A stretch of 64,000 nucleotides of DNA, from positions 62,001-126,000 of the forward strand of contig ONYZ01000001.1 of NCBI GenBank assembly GCA_900322175.1, given 5' to 3'. Of this stretch, positions 21,172 through 30,248 are shown piece after piece. The notes beneath the pieces are model-generated. The model saw only the letters and a program-made list of their open reading frames with translations. It searched no databases and was not told where the DNA came from. This stretch comes from an uncultured Prevotella sp. (GTDB lineage: Bacteria; Bacteroidota; Bacteroidia; Bacteroidales; Bacteroidaceae). Made by a program: the position numbers and the translations under genes. Position 1 is the stretch's first letter. Each line of letters begins with the position of its first letter.

Positions 21172-23325
21172 TTAGTTAGAGAATTGTTTACCACGAATAA
21201 ATACAGGTATATAGGCTTTGGTCACAGACGTTGTAACATATTGTCCTCCGTCGTAGTGTTTGCCTGTACGATAGTCAGTCCATCCCTCTGCATTCTTGGG
21301 CAGATAGGTTTTCCAAGTGGTAACTCCAGGTTCAGTAACAGGACTGATAAGGAGTGACGGACCAAACATATATTCATATTTCTGTTTCAGAGCCTCAGCA
21401 TCGCTGGCAAAGTCGAAAACCAACGGACGCATCAGCGTACCGCCTTCTTCTGAAACGGCTTTTGCACATCGCTTGATATATGGCATCAGGCGATAACGCT
21501 CCTGCAAGCATTGGGCAATAATATCCTGCGCCTCTTTGCCATAATTCCAAGGCTCGGTATTACTCATATAACCATGAACTCGCATCAGCGGCAGATAGAC
21601 GGCTGTTTCTATCCATCGCAACATACGCTCGATATATGTACTGTCGGTATACTGATTCTGCGGACGGAAGAAACCACCTGCATCATAAGTCCACCATGGT
21701 ATACCAGCAGCTTGCATGCCCAGGCCGGCAGTTATCTGTCGGCGGAAGGTCTCCCAATCGTTACCCACATCGCCACTCCACATAGCCGACCCGTAACGCT
21801 GGATGCCAGCAAAACCGCAACGGGTAAGTATCATTGGTTCCTTTCCTGCTTCTTTTAATCCTTCGTATACAGTCTTATTTACCAGCAGTGGATATACATT
21901 ACGTACACGTTCGCCTGTCCATTTGCCTTTATTTACCATGCGTCCCATTAAATCATCATTCTCGGGTTCGGTTGCATCCTGCCACCAGGCATCGATACCT
22001 AGAGGCAATAGGCGTTCTTTGAAATTCTTCCAATAGTCGGCAGCAGCATCTGGATTAAAGAAGTCTATCCAGTCGGTACCAGGAATATAATTACCGGCAG
22101 CAACCATCTGCTTGCCCACCTCTGAGTTTTTGTCAATCTTCGACCACACACTCACCATCAGCTTCATGTCCATCTTATGCAGGCTGTCTGTAAGCGCTTT
22201 AGGGTCGGGATAGAAATCCTCATCAAATCGCATTGAGTTCCATCCGTATTTTCCCCAGTACTGCCAGTCCTGCACCATCACACTTACGGGTAGCTTTTCA
22301 CTACGGAAACGGTTAGCTGTCTGCAGTATCTCGTCAGAAGAGTGGAATCGCTCACGACAATGGATATATCCCAATGCCCATTCCGGCATCTCAGGACATT
22401 CGCCTGTAAGCAGACGATAGGTTGCAATAATCTCATCGGGGCTTCCTACAAACACAGTATAGTCCACAGCTTCGGCCACAGGTGAACGGAATGTTGTTGC
22501 ATCCTTCACCTTATTATAATATAGTATAGGTTGATCGTCTTTGGTAAGTTCGGCCGATAACTGGTGAATACCTTTTTCCAAATGCACAATCTTTGATGCC
22601 GTAGGAGGCAACCAGAGATTCTGCATCTCGATTACGGGAGTTCCGTCAATCGTCAGGTTATGTCTGCGAGCCATCTTCTGTCCCACATCAAGCAACAGGG
22701 CATAATCACCTGCTTCCTTAATATCTATCTTTGCTTCAAAGATATGGCGTTCGCGTACTTCGCGCTTACCGCCTTCAGTAGAGGTCACATCAACAACCTC
22801 GCGCTTACCTGCTCCCTCTTGTTTAACCAGTCTTACGCTCTTATCACAAGGATTAAACTCGGTCAGACCGTAGTTATTCCACAGCACGCCATATCCCTTA
22901 CTCGAAATGAGCATAGGAATACTTATCTGAGTATTTACCTGTGTTAGTCGGCGTGACAAACCACGCACATTACTATAGCCATCCTGAAACTGTCCTAATC
23001 CAAAGAGGCATTCATCTTTGGGAGAATCGAAGGTAAGTGTAGCCTCACCATTCTTTAGTTGATGGTTGATAGCACTGAAAACAACATTACCTTTCTTATC
23101 CTTAATTATCAATGTGTTACCCCTGACCACAGCTTTCACGTCTGCATTCTTCAACTTGTCATGCTTCACATATATCCAATCAGGCAGATCGGTCTTCGTT
23201 TTCTTATCGGCAAGTCTCACCCTAACGGCGTTCTTTGCCACATAACTCACATCAAACGACTGCTGTGCAGTGGCCGATAAAGCCACTGCACCAAACAGTA
23301 CGATTGAAATTATTCTTCTATTCAT
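21172..23325 (-). CDS. GH31 alpha-xylosidase with PA14 insertion
   Basis: A 717-residue exported enzyme (signal peptide ending near ATAQ). The GH31 barrel carries the nucleophile D450 in WWQDATEPE and the acid/base D519 in WSGDVGNDWE. Roughly residues 165-280 break the N-terminal beta-sandwich with a PA14-like domain, as in known alpha-xylosidases. It would release xylose linked alpha to xylan or xyloglucan side chains; alpha-glucosidase activity cannot be excluded. Its start overlaps the CE6 stop by 4 bp, which suggests coupled translation within the operon. Confidence 0.88.
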   Translation of the reverse strand: MNRRIISIVLFGAVALSATAQQSFDVSYVAKNAVRVRLADKKTKTDLPDWIYVKHDKLKNADVKAVVRGNTLIIKDKKGNVVFSAINHQLKNGEATLTFDSPKDECLFGLGQFQDGYSNVRGLSRRLTQVNTQISIPMLISSKGYGVLWNNYGLTEFNPCDKSVRLVKQEGAGKREVVDVTSTEGGKREVRERHIFEAKIDIKEAGDYALLLDVGQKMARRHNLTIDGTPVIEMQNLWLPPTASKIVHLEKGIHQLSAELTKDDQPILYYNKVKDATTFRSPVAEAVDYTVFVGSPDEIIATYRLLTGECPEMPEWALGYIHCRERFHSSDEILQTANRFRSEKLPVSVMVQDWQYWGKYGWNSMRFDEDFYPDPKALTDSLHKMDMKLMVSVWSKIDKNSEVGKQMVAAGNYIPGTDWIDFFNPDAAADYWKNFKERLLPLGIDAWWQDATEPENDDLMGRMVNKGKWTGERVRNVYPLLVNKTVYEGLKEAGKEPMILTRCGFAGIQRYGSAMWSGDVGNDWETFRRQITAGLGMQAAGIPWWTYDAGGFFRPQNQYTDSTYIERMLRWIETAVYLPLMRVHGYMSNTEPWNYGKEAQDIIAQCLQERYRLMPYIKRCAKAVSEEGGTLMRPLVFDFASDAEALKQKYEYMFGPSLLISPVTEPGVTTWKTYLPKNAEGWTDYRTGKHYDGGQYVTTSVTKAYIPVFIRGKQFSN

Positions 23326-24746
23326 TTATTCTCTGCTTCTTTATAACTGTAGAAGCTAAAGTATGTAGGCTCATCATACTTGGCTGGCAAAGCATCTTGC
23401 AGATACTTGCCTGTACCTACATTCTTCAGTGTAAAGCCCATGCCATCCACATACTTGATATCCCACAATGCTCCGTTTTCTATATCCTGTCCGAACTGAT
23501 TGTTCAGTCCAAGGATAAAGCTACACCATCCGTCAACAGGCTGCGAGTTCAAGTAACCAGGACTTCCCCAAATACTATACTCATCATCATTAGGAGTGAT
23601 GGCACGCAACAGATAATAGTTACCACTTGCCTCAAGTTTAAAACCGATATTAGCATTCGACTTCTGCAATGCTGATGAAAGCACATCATAACCCAGATTT
23701 TGGTTGTCTGGTCCAAAGAAAGCCATCTTGGTTGTCTCGTTATAGATGACAAATGGTGTGCTACCAATGCTACTCAGACTAGTAAACTTACTATCAAGCT
23801 CAAACTCAGTAGCTGGTGCTGCAGGCTCTTCTATCTCAGCTTCGATACCCATCAACTCCAGAGCAGCCTTAGCGTAGCGCTGACCCATGATGCGATAACC
23901 CTGAGCGGTGAAGTGCAAGCCATCACCCTTCTGCGGGCAATCGGCAGATGAGATAACATGCGAGTTAGGGATTACTGATGGCATTCTAGCTATTACAGCA
24001 TTGTGTCCAGAGCATGCGCCACCTTCACGCTGACTTACCATCTCGCCTACAAAAAATGGAGTCTCCTCTGCATTCAGGTTGAGGTCTTCCAACAAGCGGT
24101 CATAAATCTGTTTCACCTTGTTTGGCCAATCCTGCTGCATATTGTTACTTTCTCCCTGATGCAGCAAGATACCCTTGATTACACCAGACTCCTGTGCAAT
24201 CTTTGCCATATCAACAAGACGCTTATAAGGATCATTGTCATAATAGCTGAAATAGTTAATAAGCCACCCCTCAGTTGATGGATTCATAGAGGCAATGTAA
24301 TTACCAACCTCTTCCTGCATAAAGCCCTCAATCTTGGTACCGCCGATAGCCACATCAACTACACCAACCTTAATATCCTCAGGCAGATACTTAACCATTG
24401 TACGTCCGAAATAGTCAGCCATACCAAGTCCTGTACCTTCTCTTACGATTGGAGGGGTAGCAGTATACCACTCACCCATAGTACGCTGAGGGTTGTTGAA
24501 GTTAACGCAAGCCAATGTCTGGAAACGAGGATCTACATCTCTCTTATCCATAGCCTCGGGAGTAGCATTTCCTTCCATATTCGACTGTCCGAAACAGAGA
24601 TAGATATGGAACTGCTCCTTGGGATCAACTTGCTCTTCGGGATTAATTACTGGGACGTCATTCTCCGCACAACTTGTCATACTCACTGTCATTGAGCTCA
24701 TTAGCATCACTGATGCCGCGAGAGCTAAGATACTTTTTCGTTTCAA
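23322..24746 (-). CDS. CE6 acetylxylan esterase lipoprotein with novel C-terminal domain
   Basis: A 474-residue lipoprotein with lipobox Cys26 (MTSC). The SASA/CE6 domain has S55 in CFGQSNMEG and Asp-His in DGLHFTAQGY; the arrangement suits removal of acetyl groups from xylan at the cell surface or in the periplasm. Residues about 315-470 form an extra domain that is closely similar to one near the C-terminus of the GH5 protein at 45.4 kb (shared stretches: PGYLNSQ, GFTLKNVGTG, IENGA). The domain looks like a beta-trefoil lectin fold and probably binds glycan (inference). The gene lies 32 bp after the GH43 gene in the same operon. Confidence 0.88.
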   Translation of the reverse strand: MKRKSILALAASVMLMSSMTVSMTSCAENDVPVINPEEQVDPKEQFHIYLCFGQSNMEGNATPEAMDKRDVDPRFQTLACVNFNNPQRTMGEWYTATPPIVREGTGLGMADYFGRTMVKYLPEDIKVGVVDVAIGGTKIEGFMQEEVGNYIASMNPSTEGWLINYFSYYDNDPYKRLVDMAKIAQESGVIKGILLHQGESNNMQQDWPNKVKQIYDRLLEDLNLNAEETPFFVGEMVSQREGGACSGHNAVIARMPSVIPNSHVISSADCPQKGDGLHFTAQGYRIMGQRYAKAALELMGIEAEIEEPAAPATEFELDSKFTSLSSIGSTPFVIYNETTKMAFFGPDNQNLGYDVLSSALQKSNANIGFKLEASGNYYLLRAITPNDDEYSIWGSPGYLNSQPVDGWCSFILGLNNQFGQDIENGALWDIKYVDGMGFTLKNVGTGKYLQDALPAKYDEPTYFSFYSYKEAENK

Positions 24747-24778
24747 TTTACTAAATTTTTAAAATTATTATTGGTTAA

Positions 24779-27490
24779 TTATTTAAACTGCCAGTAATCC
24801 AGACGGACATCACCACTGGTCTTGTCAAAGCAAATATACAAATCGTGAACACCAGCAACATTCTTTACTTTGCCACTGAACACACGATACTTCTCTACAT
24901 TGCCGGTCTTGCCGATAGTAACCGTACCTACTACAGGTCCTTTGTTGCTGTCCAAACGCAGGTTCACTGTCACGCTTCCGGTAGAAGCGGCTACAATACT
25001 AAACTGCTTAGCACCCTTACCAAAGTCGACACCACGCAGTTTGATATACTCACCATTGTCGATGTCGTAGATATACATATTCTTCTTACCTGTAGATGTT
25101 GGCATATCAGCCACCACACCGGTATTCTCTATACCCATCTTGGCACTCTTCAGTCCATAGCCCCACGCCATAGTTTCAGCCTCAACTCTCCTATAGGGAT
25201 TCAGCCAGTGCAACTGCTTCATAGGCTCCTGATCCAACCAGTAAGGCACTTCCTGAATAGTTCCGTCGGCATTATAGGTTATCTCGGTAGCCGAGACACT
25301 ACGACGCTCATGGTGAACAAAGGTCTCCAAATGCATCAGATCGTAGTTCTGACCAAACACATACGAATGTCCCTTATAGTCAACGATACCAGGATGATTA
25401 CCACGGTCGCGCTGGGTTGGTTTCATAATATAACCCCTCCACTCCCAAGGTCCGGTAGGACTATCGCTCATAGCATATCCCAGTGCCTCCGGACAGCAAG
25501 TTGAAGCAAAACCCAGATAGTAGTGACCGTTGCGTTTATAGAACCAAGGTCCCTCCTGATAGTTAGGAATATGAGGCAACTTGTTCACCTCGCTTGTCAG
25601 CGATGTCATATCATTTCCCAACTTTGCCCAGAAGGTATGAGGATTACCCCAGTACATGTATGCCTGACCATCATCATCGGTATATACTGATGGATCGATG
25701 TCAAACCAGTTACTCTGATCCCATACCAGTGGTTTGCCTAGCGGATCCTTGAAGGGTCCATAAGGCGAATTGGACTCAAGAACACCGATACCATGTCCGT
25801 GCAATGGAGCATAGAGATAGTACTTTCCATTACGCTCTACAGTCTGGATAGCCCAAGCACCATTCTCACGACTGCGCCAAGGAAAATCCTTAAGCGAAGC
25901 TACGGCTCCGTGCTCAGTCCAGTTCACCATGTCGGTGGTACTCCATAACAACCAGTCGTACATAAAGAAGCCTGCAGAACTCTTCTCGTTCTCATCGGGG
26001 ATATCCTCGGGAGAAGCATCATGTGATGTGTAGAGGAACAGGGTATCACCAACTACAAGTGGTGACGGGTCGGCTGTATACTTAGTCTGGAACAATGGCA
26101 TGTTCACCTGCTCCAGTCCGCGCATCTCCCACCAATCAAAGTTAAACAATTTCGGGCCCTTACGACCTTTAAATACCAGATAGAGATCATGACGTCCCTT
26201 CACCTGTTCTGTAAAATCGGCTGTCAGAGTCTGCCATTTCTCCCAACCGCCTGTGCCTGGTACTTCAAGCATGCAAGCCAATTTACCTTTAATACTATCG
26301 ATACGGACCTCTATCTGACCGCCACGCAGTCCACTAGCTACACGCGCAGTAAACGTGCGGGGCAATTTATTACAGAAGCAAACATTCTGCAGTTTGATAT
26401 AGTCGCCGTTGTGGATATCACTGACATATACACCAACCTCGTCGTTCTGTTCGGTCTTAACACCTTTAGAGAAAGCCATTGTCTCAGCCTCTACCTTACG
26501 GTAAGGATGAAACTCTGCCACAGGTTTTACGCCCTCGTCGGTAGGCAGAATGATTGGAAAACTTCCGTCAGCATTATACTTAAACTCCTCTACAGCCACA
26601 CTACGACCAAAACCGCCACCCTTAGGCAACTTACCAGTATGGTAGAAGAAATAGCTGTGTCCCTTGAAGTCGGCTACACCACAGTGGTTTGTAAACGAAT
26701 TGGTATTGCTTAATGGCATAATCTCGCCAGCATACTTCCATGGACCTAGTATAGACGAAGCTGTACTATACGAAATATGCTCTGGCACACCGCCTGCTGC
26801 ATACAGCAACTGGTAAGTACCGTTACGCTTGGTGAGCCAAGGACCTTCTACGTAACTATCTTTATATGTCTTGCCCTTCTCACGTTCCTTCATCATTGGT
26901 CCGCCAAAGGCCTCCTCCGTCATTGGCAACTTACCCAACTCGCCCTCATACGAAATCATGTCGCGGTTAAGTTTAAGATAGTACACCTGAGGATTACCCC
27001 ACATCAACCAAGCCTGATCGTCATCGTCGATAAACACGGTAGGATCGATATGATCCCAACTTCCGTTTTCAAACAGAGGTTTTCCTAGGGCATCACGGAA
27101 AGGTCCTGTAGGGCTGTCACCTACAGCCACACCTATAGCCATACCACCCGATATCTTTGAGTGGGCACAGATATACCAGTAGAACTTACCATCACGCTCG
27201 ACGGTCTGCGAGGCCCATGCACGGTCGTCAGCCCAAGAGAAACTCTCCAGAGCCAATGGTGAACCATGATCCTGCCAGTTTACCATATCCTGAGTAGAGT
27301 ATACACGCCACTCCTGCATCCAGAAAAAGTCGGCACCATCCTCATCATGACCGGTGTACACATACATAGTCCCGTTGTGTACCATCGGGGCTGGGTCGCT
27401 AGTACACCATGTCTGTACGAAGGGATTCTGCGCCTTCGCACCTGTTGCCAGCAGCATCACTGCTGCTATAGCGGTAGATTTCTTGATCAT
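24779..27490 (-). CDS. Double GH43 enzyme: GH43-CBM6-GH43-CBM6
   Basis: A 903-residue secreted protein with two complete halves. Each GH43 has its triad: DPAP, HIDPT and YVEGPW in the first, DPSP, DIDPS and YQEGPW in the second. Each is followed by a CBM6-like module (VEAETMAFSKG, VEAETMAWGYG). GH43 enzymes are beta-xylosidases or alpha-L-arabinofuranosidases; two may act on different linkages. I chose the ATG at 27490 (MIKKSTAIAAVMLLATGAKAQ) over 27532 because the promoter -7 box lies at 27519-27526, so an upstream start would not be transcribed. It is the first gene of the six-gene xylan operon ending at 17094. Confidence 0.92.
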   Translation of the reverse strand: MIKKSTAIAAVMLLATGAKAQNPFVQTWCTSDPAPMVHNGTMYVYTGHDEDGADFFWMQEWRVYSTQDMVNWQDHGSPLALESFSWADDRAWASQTVERDGKFYWYICAHSKISGGMAIGVAVGDSPTGPFRDALGKPLFENGSWDHIDPTVFIDDDDQAWLMWGNPQVYYLKLNRDMISYEGELGKLPMTEEAFGGPMMKEREKGKTYKDSYVEGPWLTKRNGTYQLLYAAGGVPEHISYSTASSILGPWKYAGEIMPLSNTNSFTNHCGVADFKGHSYFFYHTGKLPKGGGFGRSVAVEEFKYNADGSFPIILPTDEGVKPVAEFHPYRKVEAETMAFSKGVKTEQNDEVGVYVSDIHNGDYIKLQNVCFCNKLPRTFTARVASGLRGGQIEVRIDSIKGKLACMLEVPGTGGWEKWQTLTADFTEQVKGRHDLYLVFKGRKGPKLFNFDWWEMRGLEQVNMPLFQTKYTADPSPLVVGDTLFLYTSHDASPEDIPDENEKSSAGFFMYDWLLWSTTDMVNWTEHGAVASLKDFPWRSRENGAWAIQTVERNGKYYLYAPLHGHGIGVLESNSPYGPFKDPLGKPLVWDQSNWFDIDPSVYTDDDGQAYMYWGNPHTFWAKLGNDMTSLTSEVNKLPHIPNYQEGPWFYKRNGHYYLGFASTCCPEALGYAMSDSPTGPWEWRGYIMKPTQRDRGNHPGIVDYKGHSYVFGQNYDLMHLETFVHHERRSVSATEITYNADGTIQEVPYWLDQEPMKQLHWLNPYRRVEAETMAWGYGLKSAKMGIENTGVVADMPTSTGKKNMYIYDIDNGEYIKLRGVDFGKGAKQFSIVAASTGSVTVNLRLDSNKGPVVGTVTIGKTGNVEKYRVFSGKVKNVAGVHDLYICFDKTSGDVRLDYWQFK

Positions 27491-27518
27491 CCTATTATCG
27501 TTTATTAGTTTAACGCTG

Positions 27519-27526
27519 CAAAGGTA
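27519..27526 (-). promoter_or_regulatory. Promoter of the GH43-to-esterase xylan operon
   Basis: A minus-strand TACCTTTG -7 box; no good -33 at the normal distance. It fixes the start codon of the GH43 gene downstream of 27512. Confidence 0.65.
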
Positions 27527-27584
27527 CAACAAATAAACGAAATAGGATTATCAATATGTATCATTTACTTTACAGCATGTTACA

Positions 27585-30071
27585 CTACTGCAAATAAGTT
27601 TTGGGAGACTCTTTACCAAAGAGGAATTGCTTCTGATATCCACCCAAATCCACAACAATCTTCTCGAACACGATACCAGGATCCTGAGGATGAATAGTCA
27701 GACTATGAATGCCCTTAGAAGCGTCAACCGGAACTTCAATCACCTTCTCTACCACCCTGCTGGCTATTGTCGGATAATAAACCGAGTAGATATTTTCAGG
27801 TTTCTCGTTCAAATCCTTATTGAAGTTAACACTTACCGGTGATTGTCCGTCAATAGCAACGTCGTAAACCAGACCACCTTTATCCAAGAAGTCAAGTGTC
27901 GACTTGGTCACCACATGTACTTTTACAGTCTTCACATTTTCTGCCTTAAAACAGTATGTTAACTTAGCATTTTCAGTAGATGATGTATATGGCATCAAGG
28001 CAATACCACTCAGCGTACGTCCCATATATGGTACGACCGTCCATTTAGCGCCAATAGCATCCTCACGACTATATGTATGTTCAGCCTCCATGCTTATATA
28101 ACCATTGCTCGCCGTAAATACCGGTCCATTCTTTGGCTCGGCAACTGCAACAAGTCGCGGACATACATCTGCACGATAGTTATCATTCCAAGTTCTGTAA
28201 CTGATATGTTTCTGAATCATCATACCATCCCATTTTCCACCTGCCATTACTTTGTTATAATGCAGACAAAGCAGTGAATCGCGCTTAAACGCCTCGCGAC
28301 AACGGTCAGCCCATAAATTGGCATCAGGATCGCCATCCTTTGCAAGTCGCAGGTTCATAGCCTGAGCATAATACATTTCATAGATATTACCCATGGCCTG
28401 GACTGGGAAGAGAACTATCTGGCGATAAGCATCCTGACACTCAGGATTGAGCTCGAGATACAAACGCAGTGCTCTGGTCTCAAGAGCACGATACTCATTT
28501 ACCACACTTTCAAACTCATCGCAGGTATATACCGAAGCATCAAGCATCTCTGATGTGATACGACCGTTATACTTGCACACCAGGTTAAGGATAGAAGCAG
28601 CCTCATCAGCATTAGCCTCACCGAAACTTTCTGCACAGAACTCTCGTGTGTGGTCAAGCATATTCTCTACCTTATACTTAGAAGGATTCCACGCCATATC
28701 CATAAACAACTGGATAGGATATTCCATAGGCTTAAGGTCACCTACATTCAGAATCCACAACTTCTGGATACCGCCATTATAAGCCAACTGAAGTTGTTCC
28801 CACATATTCTGGATTGGTGTTACATTTATCCACTTTGTGTTTCTAGGAGCACCCACATAGTCTACGTGATAGTAAAGCCCCCATCCACCTTTACGTTTTC
28901 TCTCTTCTGCAGTTGGGATTCTACGCACATTACCCCAGTTGTCGTCGCAAAGCAAGATTGTAACATCATCAGGCACACGCAACCCGGCATCATAGTAATC
29001 CTGCACTTCTTTATAGAGAGCCCAAATCTGTGGTGTCTCCTTGGCAGGACGCTTGGTAACATCCTTGATTATCTTGCGTTGGTTATTAATAATATTCTCA
29101 AGCAATCGAGTGTCAGTACTGTTACCCATTGCCTCATCACCATCTCCACGCATACCGATAGTTACAATATCATCGGTATTCTTCATACGTTCGATACCCT
29201 CACGGAAGAAACGATCCAGGTTTGTTTTATTGGTAGAATAGTTCCAAGCTCCCCAGTCCTTACGATGACGGGCATACTCCTGATGGTTACGTGCCATCGG
29301 TTCGTGGTGCGACGTTCCCATCATTATTCCCATCTTATCAGCCGTCTTCAGATTTTCTGGGTCATCAGCATAGAATGCCCATCCCCACATAGCAGGCCAC
29401 AGATAGTTTCCCTTAAGACGAAGTATCAACTCAAACACTTTCTCATAGAACTGATGACCACCATAATCGGTATCGAAAGTATTCTTCACCCACGAAGTAA
29501 GACAGGGCGCTTCATCGTTCAGGAACAGTCCACGATAACGTACAGCTGGTTCGCCATCGGTATATTCGCCATTCTTTATATATAAATAGGTATGTTTGTC
29601 TACCGGAACGTCAGCCCAATAGTACCAAGGTGACACACCTATCTGCTTGGACAATTCATAAATACCATAAACTGTTCCGCGCTTATCACTACCGGCAATT
29701 ACCAACTGATTACCAATAGTCTTGATAACATACTTCTCGGTCTTACCCTTAAGATCGCGAAGCACACCTTGCTTAACCCATTGGTCGATTTGAGGGTTTA
29801 CGCCCACCGTTCCAATCAGAACCTCAACTTCGCTGGTCGACTTTGTAGCCTTCTTACCTGTCACCTTCTCAAAATCCGAAAGAAGATTATCGGCAGCCAC
29901 CTGAACACAACTGTGCTCATTATCGCCCCATCCAATAGTCAGGTTTTTCAACTGCAACGCATCTTGTGACGGTTGAAATAAAACAAACTGGTCGGCAGCC
30001 ATCAGGTCGACAGCACCCAACACGAACATCAAAGTAGCAAAAGTCTTGCACAAAAAATGTCTTTGAATCAT
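27585..30071 (-). CDS. GH115 xylan alpha-glucuronidase
   Basis: An 828-residue secreted enzyme. The start at 30071 (MIQRHFLCKTFATLMFVLGA, a signal peptide) is preferred because the -7 box TATCTTTG lies at 30105-30112. The GH115 family is recognised from segments such as RYRGLFLNDEAP, LRLKGNYLWPAMWG, GMRGDGDEAMG and LCDDNWGNVRR. The C-terminal part is a beta-sandwich that closes the dimer in known members. GH115 removes (4-O-methyl)glucuronic acid from internal xylose units. It has its own promoter, divergent from the HTCS regulator, and is followed after 94 bp by the GH43 operon. Confidence 0.93.
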   Translation of the reverse strand: MIQRHFLCKTFATLMFVLGAVDLMAADQFVLFQPSQDALQLKNLTIGWGDNEHSCVQVAADNLLSDFEKVTGKKATKSTSEVEVLIGTVGVNPQIDQWVKQGVLRDLKGKTEKYVIKTIGNQLVIAGSDKRGTVYGIYELSKQIGVSPWYYWADVPVDKHTYLYIKNGEYTDGEPAVRYRGLFLNDEAPCLTSWVKNTFDTDYGGHQFYEKVFELILRLKGNYLWPAMWGWAFYADDPENLKTADKMGIMMGTSHHEPMARNHQEYARHRKDWGAWNYSTNKTNLDRFFREGIERMKNTDDIVTIGMRGDGDEAMGNSTDTRLLENIINNQRKIIKDVTKRPAKETPQIWALYKEVQDYYDAGLRVPDDVTILLCDDNWGNVRRIPTAEERKRKGGWGLYYHVDYVGAPRNTKWINVTPIQNMWEQLQLAYNGGIQKLWILNVGDLKPMEYPIQLFMDMAWNPSKYKVENMLDHTREFCAESFGEANADEAASILNLVCKYNGRITSEMLDASVYTCDEFESVVNEYRALETRALRLYLELNPECQDAYRQIVLFPVQAMGNIYEMYYAQAMNLRLAKDGDPDANLWADRCREAFKRDSLLCLHYNKVMAGGKWDGMMIQKHISYRTWNDNYRADVCPRLVAVAEPKNGPVFTASNGYISMEAEHTYSREDAIGAKWTVVPYMGRTLSGIALMPYTSSTENAKLTYCFKAENVKTVKVHVVTKSTLDFLDKGGLVYDVAIDGQSPVSVNFNKDLNEKPENIYSVYYPTIASRVVEKVIEVPVDASKGIHSLTIHPQDPGIVFEKIVVDLGGYQKQFLFGKESPKTYLQ

Positions 30072-30104
30072 AATCCTAAATGTTACAAATTCGATAATTT
30101 TCGG

Positions 30105-30112
30105 CAAAGATA
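30105..30112 (-). promoter_or_regulatory. GH115 promoter
   Basis: Minus-strand TATCTTTG -7 box, about 35 bp upstream of the chosen start. The best -33 candidate (30139-30142) is too far away, which may indicate activator dependence. Confidence 0.6.
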
Positions 30113-30174
30113 GGCCTTTTTTAGGACTAAAACCATATCAAATGTATCAAAAAGTTTAATTTTTGCAACTTTTC

Positions 30175-30206
30175 TTTGTTGCATCACAAAAAATACACTA
30201 TCTTTG
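30175..30206 (+). promoter_or_regulatory. HTCS regulator promoter
   Basis: TTTG at 30175-30178 and TATCTTTG at 30199-30206 with a 20-bp spacer, a consensus match, suggesting constitutive expression of the sensor. Confidence 0.8.
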
Positions 30207-30248
30207 CAACAAATAAGCAACTAACGCGACCATATAATTAACGAAACA

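Noticed and set aside
28650..29585. A 311-codon open frame opposite the GH115 gene
   Set aside because: GH115 motifs are intact on the other strand and the antisense frame shows no family features.
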